Source: Casuarius casuarius (taxonomy: Eukaryota; Chordata; Aves; Casuariiformes; Casuariidae). Taken from it: a DNA stretch of 64,000 nt. A program made the position numbers and the translations under genes. The notes beneath the pieces were generated by a model that saw only the letters and a program-made list of their open reading frames with translations, was not told the origin of the DNA and ran no database searches. Numbering within the stretch: the stretch's first letter is position 1; the number at the start of each line of letters is the position of its first letter. Positions 11,655-22,785 of the stretch are shown piece after piece. The stretch is from NCBI GenBank assembly GCA_003342895.1, contig PTFA01000028.1, forward strand, positions 3,265,581-3,329,580. The letters are read 5' to 3'.

Positions 11655-11770
11655 GCATTTCTCCAATGTAGTGGAGACAGAAGTTATGCTGATTTATACC
11701 ATTTGAGACTCTAGCCCAAGGTGATGGCATGTTCCCCTTCTGACTTCAATAGTAGCAAGGGCCGGTGTCG
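11655..11770. repeat. Ancient amniote palindromic interspersed repeat
   Basis: The run gttatgctgatttatacc, then gagactctagccc, then ctgacttcaatagt and agggccggtg follows the order of words in the old amniote repeat type ggagttacgctgatttacaccagctgaggatctggccc...gacttcaatgg. Several consecutive words agree, so chance is unlikely. The family is non-coding, probably a MITE-like DNA element or SINE remnant. I cannot name it without a repeat library. Confidence 0.5.
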
Positions 11771-12399
11771 GGCGTGAGGATTTCTTCTACCAAAGGAATA
11801 ACACAGCTGTACAGTGCAGTCCAAGTGAGAGAAGAATCAAAAGCTACCTCAACAACAGTGGTTAGATCTAAACTATATGCGCACCTTTAATGTTCCTAAG
11901 AGCTGGGTTTCAGATGTATAAGTGCATTTTTTTGTCTGATACCAAGAAAACAGATGTGCGAGTTGTTTCCTAATAGCCATGGGCAGCATCACATGACTGA
12001 TTCAGCATCTCCCAAAATTGGGTGCCTGCCTAGGCATGTGATGGCAAGGTGGAAGGAAATTGTCTGGGTTCACGCATTCCTTTTGGTAAGGCAAATTTGG
12101 CTCAGTGAAGCCCATGAGTAACAAATACCAAGCACTTAAGATCTAAGATCTCCAAATTATAAAATCACAGCACCTTGAAAACAATTGATAAGCTCTTGCA
12201 AAGCTTTTAAGGTCTGGATGAAAAGGGAGCATTACAGGGCTCAGAGAGAAAATTTTATGGTGTCAAATTAGGGGTATACCATGGATGTTCTGTTTTAGGA
12301 TTAAACTGTAGCTAAATCCCTCTTAGAGACAATGAGACTCAGCAGGTTCTGCAGTTCTAAGCAATCTGAGTAGCAATGCTAAAAATAAGTAACCAATCT
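11771..12399. other. Non-coding stretch, nothing recognised
   Basis: Ordinary AT-rich sequence with no repeat, exon or unusual structure that I can support. Confidence 0.55.
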
Positions 12400-12560
12400 C
12401 TCCGTAGGTTAGTCTGTGTTTTGTAATTGCCGTGAAACTGATGTGAGAGTATCTGATGGTACCGCCTGCCGGCACGGAGCTGCGGGAGGAGAGTATGCGC
12501 ACAACAAATTACCTCATAGGCCATTAAACTAACTTTTTCATTTTAAGAAAATGTCTCAAT
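12400..12560. promoter_or_regulatory. CNE-like block
   Basis: A compact stretch with complex, non-repetitive sequence. A CpG-containing centre (accgcctgccggcacggagctg) is followed by homeodomain-like words (caaattacctcat, ccattaaacta). This texture is typical of conserved enhancers in vertebrate gene deserts. The call rests on appearance only, and a multi-species alignment would settle it. Confidence 0.2.
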
Positions 12561-14999
12561 GCTAATGATGGAACCAGACTGTCCTTCTCTGTTTCCCAGG
12601 TCATTTGTCATCCCCTAATTACTCAGTGAGGTGCGTCTTTCAGAGGATGCTCCCGCAGCCTCCTCAGCTTTCTGTGGTATCCTATAAAGCTCTGCTGTTG
12701 GCCGCCTTCTTGCTTCTCCCTGTATCTTATCTCTGGGCAATCCTGTCCACTAATATAACTTCAGCCCTGTCAGCTCTGTGGATGTTTCAAGAGCTACAAC
12801 TGTGCTTCACCACCTCCCTCAGTCCAAACTACAGGCCTGGCTTCTCCCTCCCTCCTTGAGAGGGCCATCCAGCTGCCAGGAGCCCCAGAGCAGGAGTGGA
12901 GGTCCTAACTTCCCTCCTTTCCGTTATAAAAGTTATTATGTAAATCCCATTCAAAAGGCGAGTGGCAAAGGCAGACTAAGACATCCACCCTATAGCTGGA
13001 GTAATGCTGTGGCCTTTTAGGCAAAGCTGCTGCAGCAACCTGGGGAGCCCCTTTGTACAGCTGATTGATTCAGGCAGGTACACTCAGATTTTTGCCATGG
13101 TTGGTGCTGCATTGCCTCTTAGTCCTCATGGGTAGGCAAGCTGGGTAAGATCTCCACGAAACCAGCGGTGATGGTGTGAACTCTGTCACCACCTGTTGAA
13201 GATGCTCCTGGGGACAATGGGTCTGCCAAAGCTGGGAGCAGGTGGCCCTTCCTGACATCCAAAGAGTTGCAAGGAGTGGAGAAAATGAAATATTACCCAC
13301 CCCAGGACAGATAGAGACAAAGAGAAACAAAGTGAAAAAAATGTCTCTGGAAGGGACACGGGAAGCTATGGACGGAGGCGGGAGTGGAGTTGGTGAGCAT
13401 TTGACAGACTGGCATAGGTGTCATTCAAGGTCAGAGAAGTCAGACCTTGATGGACTCTCAAGGATCTCTGTGGGGAAGGTAGCCAGGCTGAGGGCTTTTG
13501 CACTTCAGGAGTTTGTTTTTTCTAATGACATCTCTGATCTGTCCTGTTTCATTTTGTAAGTACAACAGCATCTTTACACAGTCTCTGCAAAGGCTATTTA
13601 TATCTGCATGTCTGCTTTCTCCTCTTTGTCCCAGGCTTCGTGAAGATACTTTGTAGGACAGAAAACTCAACCTTTTGGGAGACGATGTGCTTAAACTCAG
13701 ATGAGAGCCTCAGGAGCCAGGACTGGACTGAGGAACTGGGAGTAGGAAGGGCCGCTGGACAGATTTTGCACTGCGGTCATGTGGCAGAGGCCCTGCGGTT
13801 AAAAGGTGGGTGTCTTGATATGGGCTAGGCCCCAGACACTGAGAGCCCCTGGGAAAGAGCAGCTAGATTTCCTTGTAGCTAGCTTGTGGTCAGCAGGGAC
13901 GTTTGGGCAGATGCCACCACAGCTGCACCATTCCTTGCAAAGCTGATTCATTACCAGGCTCATTTACAAAAGTGGCAGCTTCAAGCGTGTGCTCAGCTTC
14001 CCCCCATCTAAATAAAAAAATTGGCATTTAAAAGCGATCACAGCTACTTGTGTTCCTGTGCTGCCCCACCATTGCGTGTCCAGCTGTAGATTAATGTGTT
14101 TGAGTCAAGTGGCCACTTGTGAAAAAACAGACTGTGCTGGTGTTCAGCAGCTGTCATCAGTCAGCAGTGTTTTGCACCAGAGGGAGACCGAAAAGCAAAC
14201 CTCGCCAAAGGAGAGAGGTGGAAGTGGCATTGGCAGCCTCATTGGTAGCTTCCTTTTCGTGACCTTCCTCCCAGGACTGTCTCCTCAGAGCTGCCGGAGC
14301 AACGTGGGTGCTCTTTAAAGGTGATCTCCCATGGTCCTTCCATCTAATAGCACTGCATACCCTTCTCAGAGCCCTGACCAGGGAGACAGCTCTTTTGCAA
14401 AACAACCAAAAAGATTAAATACAGTCCTTTAGCACCCTCAGTTCTTTCATTCTTATGATTTTTGTTAATACAGCTGTTTCTCTCTTAAGTCCCTCTTAAA
14501 AAAATTGTAAATGACTATATGAACATGGCTGGCAATGCAGTAGTATCTTCATGGGCGACAGGACAGTAACTTGCAGGTACGTTTGGTGTTACCTGGATGG
14601 TCTGAAAGCAAGAGCAGGGGGAAAGCACTGACCACCCTGCTCAGGTCTCTCCATCCTGCTCTTCTTCCCCGTGCTCTTCCTCATGTCTTGTGGGCATGAC
14701 TGAGTGCCCCCCACCAGCCTGTCCCACCAAGGGAGGTCTCCTGCCTATATTTTTTTCCAGATGCTGTTTCTACTTCCTTTCTGCCCTGCGAGGCACCATA
14801 TTGGGGCCGAGGTGAAACTGTGAATTGAGCCCAGAGGATGGCTGTCGGGCTGACGGAGTGGCAGCGAGTTCGTCGGTCAGCCAGCCTGCCCAGGGGCAGC
14901 GTTTCTGCCCAGAGCAGACTGAGTGAGGAAAACGGGGCTGCTGTGGAGGAGCCTTTCAAGTGAATAATAATTTTGATCACTCACAGAGATAACATCCTA
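12561..14999. other. Non-coding stretch, nothing recognised
   Basis: About 2.4 kb of mixed composition with several short frames on both strands (up to 105 codons). None has recognisable domain content or convincing splice sites. No repeat could be assigned. A modest CpG cluster lies near 14840-14880. Confidence 0.5.
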
Positions 15000-15380
15000 C
15001 TGGATTTTACCAGTGAATCCATTTTAATTCTGTAAAATAGTAAATTAATCGAGAAGCCTGTAAGAGTAATCAGAGATTTTTCGGTGTCCTTTGTTGTATC
15101 TTGGTCTAGAAACATTTCATTCTTTCTAAGGGCGATGCCTTGACTTTGGATCAAAATTTACAGGTTTCCTTTAAAAGTACTGTGGTGCTCTTGTTTAGGC
15201 AGCAGGGGTTTTTTTCCAATGTGCTTCATCAACACATTTCTGTTCTCATGCATCATTTTTCAAATCTTCCCTCATCAAATTACCACAGCTCTAGGGGTCC
15301 TGAAGAAATGAGAGCAATCACTCACTGTAATTAAATGTTTCATATTTTATTAGACACTGCATGCAATATGCAGTGTGGAG
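15000..15380. promoter_or_regulatory. CNE-like AT-rich block ending in a perfect 9-bp stem
   Basis: TAAT/ATTA-rich complex sequence (gtaaattaatcgagaag, catcaaattaccacag, ctgtaattaaatg) with no repeat signature, resembling developmental enhancers. At 15354-15376 it contains acactgcat-gcaat-atgcagtgt, a perfect 9 bp inverted repeat with a 5-base loop. The centre, atgcaatatgca, is close to a paired POU-factor site. The function is inferred from texture only. Confidence 0.25.
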
Positions 15381-16270
15381 GTCTGATATGAAGCCCTCCA
15401 TATCGTTATATGTCTCCCTCACACACACGATTCAATCCATCAGGACAGAGATTTATTTCCCTCACAACTTTTGTGTTGCGGTGATAGTATTTTGTGTTGT
15501 CAGGAAGGCTTCGTCACCTGAACCGGCAGGAACAGCCTCTCCTCCATCTGAGGCGAGGGGAAGGGCAGACAACACCAAGTCTTGTTGTACTGGCAAAGGC
15601 CAGCTCTTGGTGCCACGATGGAGATGATAAAAACGGTGCCTGAGGAGAGGCTCACGAAAGCGCAGAGCTCTGTGGCGTGAGCTGGTGCCGCTGGCAGCCC
15701 TCGTTCAAAGCTTCGAACAACTCCGAGGGAGCTTTATTCCCCCCCGCAATCGTCAGTCAACCAGGCTAAACGTTTAAAATGGTCTGTGCAAGTCTCAGTA
15801 AGTTGTCAATAAGTTAAGAGTTTGGCTTTAGTCCAGGATTTTGTGGTCTCAGCGTTCAAAAGCTGAGGTGACATTAGCAAATTTATGGGGTTACTTTGGA
15901 TGGCATTTTTCACTGCCGAGACATAAATAATTGAGAGGCCTGAAAGAACTAACTCTAAAATGAACTGACTAAGTGACCACAACCAACAACTCAGAAAGAA
16001 AGGAGAGAGAGCAACGCCAGCTATAAATGCAGCCGTTGCCTAATCTCCTGTGTTTGTCCTGAAGGACTTGAACAGGAGTTGCTGGGAAGTGATGCTGTTG
16101 ATCCAGAGGGAATGAGGCTCTTTCTCACATTTACTTATCTCCTTGGACGTGTTCTTTGATTTCCAGACCTATTTCTCCTCATCCCCTGGGTAGAAAATAA
16201 AAAAGGAGGAACATTGTCAGAGCCATGTGAAATATATTTATTGAAACTCTGATCTCCAGAGAGAGATAGA
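15381..16270. other. Non-coding stretch with a GC-rich segment and a further CNE-like part
   Basis: A GC/CpG-richer segment at about 15490-15740 is followed at about 15840-15980 by complex AT-rich sequence (gacattagcaaatttatgggg, gacataaataattgagagg) with enhancer-like texture. No exon or transposon is recognisable. The 88-codon frame ending at 15627 has no conserved features. Confidence 0.45.
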
Positions 16271-16475
16271 GGAAATCATGTAAGTTGTCCTGTAAAAAAA
16301 AAGAATAATTTAATGAGCTGCAACAGAGCAGGAAGTTCAACAATAACAAAAAAGGGAGTCACAACTATAAAAAGCAAGACTAAAACAAAGGAACCACATG
16401 AAATACCTATACTAGCACAGAAGAAAAAAATAAAAAGGGAAAGAACAACCATAAAAGAGATATATTGAAAACGAC
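16271..16475. other. A-rich stretch
   Basis: About 200 bases in which the + strand is strongly A-rich with very few T or C runs (for example gaaaaaaataaaaagggaaag near 16421). Such asymmetry can come from a decayed poly-A-tailed insertion or from low-complexity drift. No repeat family is identifiable. Confidence 0.4.
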
Positions 16476-16555
16476 CTGAAACATAATGTTGAATCTATTC
16501 GACATTACACTACGTTAGGTTGCTTGGGACCTATATTTTGAGACATCAGCACATT

Positions 16556-16588
16556 AAACTCCGGATATTGTCTTGGAAACCTGAGCTA
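16556..16588 (+). repeat. Direct repeat copy A (33 bases, paired with 17801-17833)
   Basis: The core ggatattgt-ct-tggaaacctgagcta recurs 1245 bases downstream with only two mismatches over 26 bases (five over 33). Flanks outside the 33 bases do not match. A chance match of this quality in 64 kb is unlikely. It may be the remnant of a local duplication, the ends of an element, or two copies of an unnamed short repeat. Confidence 0.6.
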
Positions 16589-17800
16589 GCGTTGTGTACT
16601 AGGACAACCGTGTCCACACCATCGCTCCCGCGGTTCTGTATGCGCCAGCCAGACTGCGAGCACTTTTTCTTCCTGCACGGCCAAAGTTCCCAGTCCTTCT
16701 TTGCAGCAGAGCAGACAGTCATCGTTTAATTACAGCAAGCTGCTCGGGTTGCAGGTTGCCAGTATTGTTACCGAGCTGGTTTCTCACGACACTAAATAGC
16801 ATAGTCCTGAGGACAGGGCTGAATGGGAAACGGGGAACCGGGCACTCTACCCAGACATGCCCTTGGCCTCTTGCGTGTCTGTGGGCACGCTGCTTTATCA
16901 CACACAGACGTATTTTTGTATATTTATAAACATAGTGTTACATTTTTGGCCTTCTTGATCCTTAATGCAAGTTGTTTGTACCCATGGAAAACTAAATAAT
17001 ATAGACTGTTTTAATTTTTGTTTTAAACCTAGAAGCTCTCTTGACACGTTGAGCTCTCTTGAGGCAACGTCTCCTTCTCAGGAGGCACCACACAGCTCCT
17101 GGACACCCCCTAGATAGTGCAAACTTCCGCAACCACCAGGTCGTGTCCACTCGCACCACAGCCCTGGCAGAGCTGAGCACCCCAGCACCCTTGGGCCATG
17201 GGGGGGATTTTGCAGCTCCCCAGGAGACTCCAAACTAACCTCTGAGAAGGTTCAGCCAAGATCCTGACAGTCCGCGTCCTACCCCCAGCGCGTGAGTGGC
17301 AGCAGCCCTGGACCACCCTCCTCCTCACCAGGGCTGTGGGAAGGGGCCGGGGGCTCCTGTGAGGCAGAGCGGGGTGCGGGGGCTGCCCCATGGGCCCAGC
17401 GGGCAGCACAGCTCCGGCACCGGTGGTGTGCGCCTTCGGGGGCTTCACCTGAAGCCGGCACTTGGAAAGATCTTTCCTGGGTGAGAACGCCCATATCTAA
17501 AGTCAGCTCCGTAAGCAGACAGGGAAAAAATGAGCCATTTCGAACCTGAGGTGCGCACATGCCTTTGTCATTACCGTGAAACCACCTCACGTAGAGACGG
17601 GGAAAGCTGCTGGCTCCGCGGGTAGTGGCAGAATGTGAATTCTAGCAGTTCATCCTTTTCTGAAGCATTTGAAACGTGCACTTCGGGCAGATGTCTCATT
17701 TGTGAGAGGGTTTTAATAAAGTCTACAGCTTTGCAGTGCTCCCTCTGTGCTCTGCTAAGGCCCGGTCTGGCATATGTTTCTTTCCGAGGGACAAGCACCT
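16589..17800. other. Segment between the two direct repeats; GC-rich in its middle
   Basis: The 1.2 kb between the repeats has a GC-rich centre at about 17170-17470 (ctgtgggaaggggccggggg, cggcaccggtggtg). Several 60-112 codon frames overlap there on both strands, none recognisable. There is no terminal TG/CA pairing or primer-binding site adjacent to the repeats that would identify an LTR element. Confidence 0.45.
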
Positions 17801-17833
17801 AAAGCCAGGATATTGTACTGGAAACCTGAGCTA
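17801..17833 (+). repeat. Direct repeat copy B (paired with 16556-16588)
   Basis: Second copy of the 33-base repeat, in the same orientation. It shares ggatattgt and tggaaacctgagcta exactly with copy A and differs by ac for ct between them. No third copy was noticed in the window. Confidence 0.6.
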
Positions 17834-18334
17834 CCTCACGCAGCAGGCCTGTGTAATTCTTTCCAGAAGAAGGAATGGCCAGCGATGGTAAAGCAGTGCA
17901 AAGGGTAAGATGAATGTACAGATACCTTTTTTATGTGTTTATATCACCTGACACATGAACACACCAGAAACTGTGCTAAAGCGCATTATCAAGGCGCAAA
18001 ATCAAGTAATCAAAATGTAGGGAGAGATTGCCTATACATTCTCACCTGTGTTGCTGCTATACCCGTGCAGCATGACCCCCTTCTCAGAAGATCACATACT
18101 AATTTTTCCCTAGATCTCATTAAGTGCACAGGGCAGATGAGGCTGCTTAGTGTGCAATTATTCAGTGTTTTATTCCATCCTTACTATTTAATACGAGGCT
18201 CTATATCTTATTTACTACTCATGCCTGTAATCCCGCTGCGAGGATGAAGTTATTAACTGCTTTATAGGCTTTTCTGTGGTACCTATCATTATGAAGCCTG
18301 GATGTTTCATAAACAATAATGAATGTGTCCTCCC

Positions 18335-18420
18335 ACTAGGTCTGTAAGATGATGGTGAGAGTTATCTCCACCTCAGAGCAGGCAAGCTGAGGTACAGAAT
18401 GACTTGGATCAGAAGTACTT
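18335..18420 (-). repeat. MIR-like CORE-SINE fragment
   Basis: The order of words tatctccacctcag, gcaagctgaggtacagaatgacttgg resembles the reverse-orientation MIR segment tatccccattttacagatgaggaaactgaggcacagagaggttaagtgacttgcc. The match has gaps and substitutions, as expected for a very old element. A chance resemblance cannot be excluded without alignment scores. Confidence 0.35.
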
Positions 18421-18868
18421 CCTAAGTTTAGATATGCACTTTGTAATACATGGGATATTAGAGCTTTTATTGCCAGAGAGTCTTTTACATAGCAGAGCAT
18501 TTGCTCTCTTGGGTTTCTTCAAACAGTACTGTCGGTCACAAAACTCTCCTTCATCCCTGAGGATGGTCCATCCTATATACTGGATACTATTGAAAAAAAT
18601 AGATCGTGACTGTACTTGAAGTTTGTGTCATGCTGTAGCTGCTGCCCAGATAGCTAGATCTGGCTTGCAGTATGTGTCTTACAGCCCACTCTTTTTTGTT
18701 GTTTTTTTCTTTCTTTAGAGGAAAGATGAAATTTTCGAGTAGCTGGTAGAGGATGAACGGTGAACACTTCCAACTTAGAGCTTAGACCTTCAGTCGCTGG
18801 TCCCATCTCCATACTGGAGTTAGGACTGGGGCTAGAAATAAGCCTGTCTGTGGTGCAGCACTAAGGCA

Positions 18869-18892
18869 GGGGGGTGGGGAGGGGGTGGGGGG
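18869..18892 (+). other. Strong G-quadruplex motif
   Basis: The + strand reads G6-T-G4-A-G5-T-G6, four G-runs separated by single-base loops. This is the most stable class of intramolecular G-quadruplex by known biophysics. Such motifs can pause polymerases and often mark open regulatory chromatin. No promoter elements are seen nearby, so its role is unknown. Confidence 0.8.
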
Positions 18893-20649
18893 TCTGGATG
18901 CTGTACATGCAGAAGCCATAGCAGAAGGAGGCTGTTCAGACAATTGTCACGTATGATTTAGTGTTCAATTTCAAAGGTTTTTAAACAAAGAAATGGTATC
19001 ATATGGTCACTCACGGGGATTATGAGAGGACTATACATCCTGCATGGGGAACAGCATGGTCTGCCAGCATGCTTCCCCCGTACTTTCCCTTCCTCTTCCA
19101 CCTGCCCAGTCACAGCATCTTTTCTCTCTTGCGCGCATCTCGTCTCCCCTCCTGACGCACACTTCTCCAGTCCATGGCGTCTCCTTCCCTGTGCTGACAG
19201 TCCGGGCTCTCCTCTTGAGCGCCCTGTTCACGCTCTGTCTTTGCTCAGTCTGGCAATATCACAAAGGTCTAAAAATGTAGCCCCCCAAAAAATACATAAG
19301 AAAGAAAACCTCTTTTTACATTAAAGGACAGCATTGGCATGAGGATAACTGGTTACAAACTTCCCACAGAGACATTTAGACTGTAATTTAAAGGAAGACA
19401 CTTAAACATCAGAGTATAGAGTAGCCTTCCACCCAGGCAGTGGGCAAAGGAAGGCGCTTTTACGATGCAGCCAGGTGAGCTCCTGGAAGGGGTCATATAT
19501 GCGTAGTGCCTCCAGCAGCAGGGACCCCTTCACTCCTATGAATACTCCTCCTTCCTTCCTGCCTCGGTCAAACCGGGTTCCTTGGTCTCGTCAGGTCTTT
19601 TCCCTTCAGCTCAAAACAGGGTGAGGGGAAGTGCTAGGGTGCATGTGGCACAGCTGGGTACAGACTGGCTTTAGGGGCTTATGTTTAGCGGTCAGGGCTC
19701 TCTGGTCCTGAGTGCCTGGTCACAGCAGGCAAAAGGGAGAGCTGACTTTGTCCCCCCCCCAGCTGTGTGCTGGTCTCTGAGTCACTCAAGGTGATGGACC
19801 GGGGACAGCTGACCCAGGACACCCTGCAGCCTGGTGTGCAGGGCAGATGTCGCTTGAATAGTCTTCAATATGTCATTTAGTAAGATCAAAGTCTCTACTC
19901 AGTAGAGCTGATTTTACGATCTTGACAAATTTGGGTATGTTTTCATGGGATGGCAGAAGGCACATGCATAAGGCGAAAGCAATCTTACTCAGATTGCTAA
20001 ATCTTTCTCAAAGGTGACAGGACACCCAAGATGCTCAGAGAAAAGGCCTCAAAAATATTCTTTTAACAGCAGCAGAAGAAACATATCTTTCCTAGTTTTA
20101 TATTTTTAAGTGTCTGAACTGTTTTTTCTACAAGTGAAAAAAACCTATACTGCAGAATCCTGGTGCAAACATCTGGCACAGATGCAAACATCAGTCCAAA
20201 TGGCCAACATTTGGTGTATCAGGAAGTGAAAACAGGGTCTTGCAATGGAAAAATGTCTGGTGACCTTGAGAATGGGTGGAGCTACCAGCCCTACCCCTAA
20301 TCTTTAATTTCACCACGAACTCTATGAAATGTTTTGAATGCTCTGTGTCCTCACTGCATGTTCTGTCATGTTATCGAACACCAAGAAGCTCCCTCATTCC
20401 TTATATGATCAAGATAACTGAAATGTGAATACTCACCTGTATTTCGTTTTTTTAAACGTGCTCTGGCTACCGGAGTTCACCAGCTGTGCATGGGATTGCA
20501 TCTGTATGCATACAGAGGAAAAAATGTGTGTATGTGCCCGTGCATGCGGGCACTTGTGGGTAAGGACGCTGGAAATACTTACCACATGACTGATTTCCCT
20601 TCAAGCTATGCACATATCCTGGCATTTGGCTTAGGGAGGGAAAATTTGC
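18893..20649. other. Non-coding stretch with a C9 run
   Basis: No gene or assignable repeat. A run of nine C lies at 19752-19760. Overlapping frames at 19022-19324 on both strands lack conserved content and look like chance. Confidence 0.5.
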
Positions 20650-21010
20650 TCTTCCCCATGAGCAGGGCTTGGCCCCCACTGCACCGGCTCCCCGAGGAGG
20701 ATATGCACCCTGCTGCCGGGTGCAGCTCCCCTGCGCCGTGCCCAAGGTGGGGGGGGCTCCGGGGGTGTTTCTGGCCCTCCCGCGTGGGGGAGGCACAGTG
20801 TGGCAGGGAAGCATCTCCTCCTCACAGCGTCTCCATGCTGGCCTCTGTTCGGAGAGCGCGGAGAGGGTACTGCCTGCCGGGCACGCGAGAGGGGCTGGCG
20901 GGCCACCCTCGCTTGGGGTTTGGCACCAAAGCCCTGCATCAGAGATGCAGGGATGTGGAAATCCCTGCTACAGGCTGCAGGAAAAGTGGCAGGAGAGCAG
21001 CGTGACTGGA
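20650..21010. promoter_or_regulatory. GC-rich patch with moderate CpG content
   Basis: GC-rich sequence with a G-rich run near 20746-20770 (ggtggggggggctccggggg) and scattered CpGs (gctccgggggtg, ggagagcgcggagagg, gggcacgcgaga). Frames of 89-171 codons overlap in several registers on both strands, which is a compositional effect. It could be a promoter or enhancer, or a GC-conversion hotspot. No direct sign of transcription is visible. Confidence 0.2.
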
Positions 21011-22655
21011 AGAGGCCCAGGAGCATCGCTAAGGGAGGATGCTTCTATATTTTATCAATGACTATTTAATGTAAAATATAGGGATAATGCAGATGTTGTT
21101 TAACACCTACTGCACCCCTAACTGCTTTATTTGGTCTGGCTTTGAGTCATACTGCAGATTCTGACCAGGTAGTGACTGGGAGAGGAATCTTTGAAAATAT
21201 CCTCTAAATGCTTTTTTAAGATAAAAATCATTTTTTCCAACAAGCAAGTAAATTACTGGGCTTTGTTCCAGCATTATGAATATAAAAATAGCCTGACCAT
21301 ATTCTAAATCTATAAACCTATAGCAAATGAGAAAAAATTGCTTTAAAGTAGATTTTTATAAGAATCTACTTGGGATGGCCTGAAATTAAAGGGAATTGTT
21401 TTATCTAATCTTGCCAGGAAAAGCATTTCAGCACAAATGATCATGAAAGTGAGTGCTTGACCCTCCTTGGAGGCCAGTTTCCATATGGGGTCAGGCAGAA
21501 AGACAGCACCTGATGATGGCTGAAGATAAAGCCAGGATAAAACATAGAGCCTGACCGAGAGTTCAGGCTTTGTGGTTTATACTTGAGCCTTATCACTGCT
21601 GAAAGAAAATTGAAGTGATTATATAGTACTTTGAACTTAATGGAAAGAAGAAAGATAGCAAATGGTTGATTACATCTCTTCTTGAAGTCATTCAAGTACA
21701 GGCCATTGCCCATTAAACTGTTGCCAAGGCAGCACTAGCTGGCAGCTAGATAGCTCAGGATCCTCTCTCCAGCCTCCACTGGTAAAGATTAACCATATCA
21801 TTTCACTTGCCTTCATCACGAGAGCAGGTCAGAACAAAAAGCACTGCAGGCAGTTTCAGTGTTTCTCCCGTTGCCTTCGGCCTTCATCCAGACAAGAGGC
21901 TAAAACACCAAGTGCTTTTGCAGGATGAGAGGTTTTCACTTTTTGGGTGTGTGTTCAGTAAGGATTTGTCAGCCCCAAGACTCCATTTTGAGGTCCCCGG
22001 TTCCCCAAGTTTCAACTTGATTTGCCAAACTGAAATGCTTCAAGTAGCGTGTCTGTTGGTGCCTGAGTCATCACCGCCTTTCATGGCAGCGGCAGGTTGG
22101 GTTTGTGTCCTAACTCCATCTCTGGGAGAAGCTCTCTGGCTGGCTGAGTTTCACTGCCTCCACGCAGGACCAAAGATGAGGGCAAGAGGCTGAACTGAAG
22201 ACGGTGGGCTGCGTAGCCTCAGCCAGGGACTGGGCAATCACGTTCACAGGAATGTATGAAAAAACAAATCCTCCTACATTTCTGCAAAAACGTGTTGTGA
22301 GCCATAACTCCCCAAAAGAGTAAAATTACCAAAAATCACCAAATTACTGGTTTTTAAGAGACTATCATGAAGTGTTGAGTTGTTGACTCATGATTCTCAA
22401 TGCTTGTGTTTGCACATAAGAGAACGATAGGAAATGTATGTGTGCTGGGTGACCTAAGGTGCTGCAGGAAGGAGTTTGCCTGGAAGCTGATGAGAGGACA
22501 TGACGGGAACAAGGATGTGACGTTCAGCCACTGCTAAAATTAAAATAAGCTGTCATCATGCAGCTTACAAAGCCATTATTAGTTGAGATCAAATGGACTA
22601 CAAACTTACCTGTGGTGGAGCCTTAAAAGTAATAATAAAATTGTAGTAGAGTTGA
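21011..22655. other. Non-coding stretch, nothing recognised
   Basis: AT-rich to about 21800, then mixed composition. The 128-codon + frame at 21807-22193 has no recognisable domain. No repeats could be assigned. Confidence 0.5.
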
Positions 22656-22659
22656 GGGA

Positions 22660-22785
22660 TAGCAGAAAAGGGGACCTGGATTATAGTGACTTGGTGGCCT
22701 TGATCACATCACTACATTTTCCTTTCCAGATTCCCCCTGTACAGTAGGTTCAGTGCCGAATAATGGTACCTTTAGCAGTGTTAAT
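22660..22785 (+). repeat. MIR-like CORE-SINE
   Basis: In order along the + strand: ggtggccttgatcacatcact (cf. gtgtgaccttgggcaagtcact), ttcctttccagattccccctgtacag (cf. cctcagtttccccatctgtaaaatg), and ccgaataatggtaccttt (cf. ggataataatagtaccta). Three successive blocks agree with MIR in the right order and orientation. This supports an old, indel-ridden MIR copy. The ends are approximate. Confidence 0.5.

Noticed and set aside
16556..17833. The two direct repeats as long terminal repeats of a provirus
   Set aside because: They are only 33 bases long, lack TG...CA ends, a primer-binding site and a polypurine tract, and the interior has no retroviral coding content.
20490..21069. Cluster of 89-171 codon frames on both strands
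   Set aside because: All share one GC-rich patch, contradict each other in register and contain no conserved motif.
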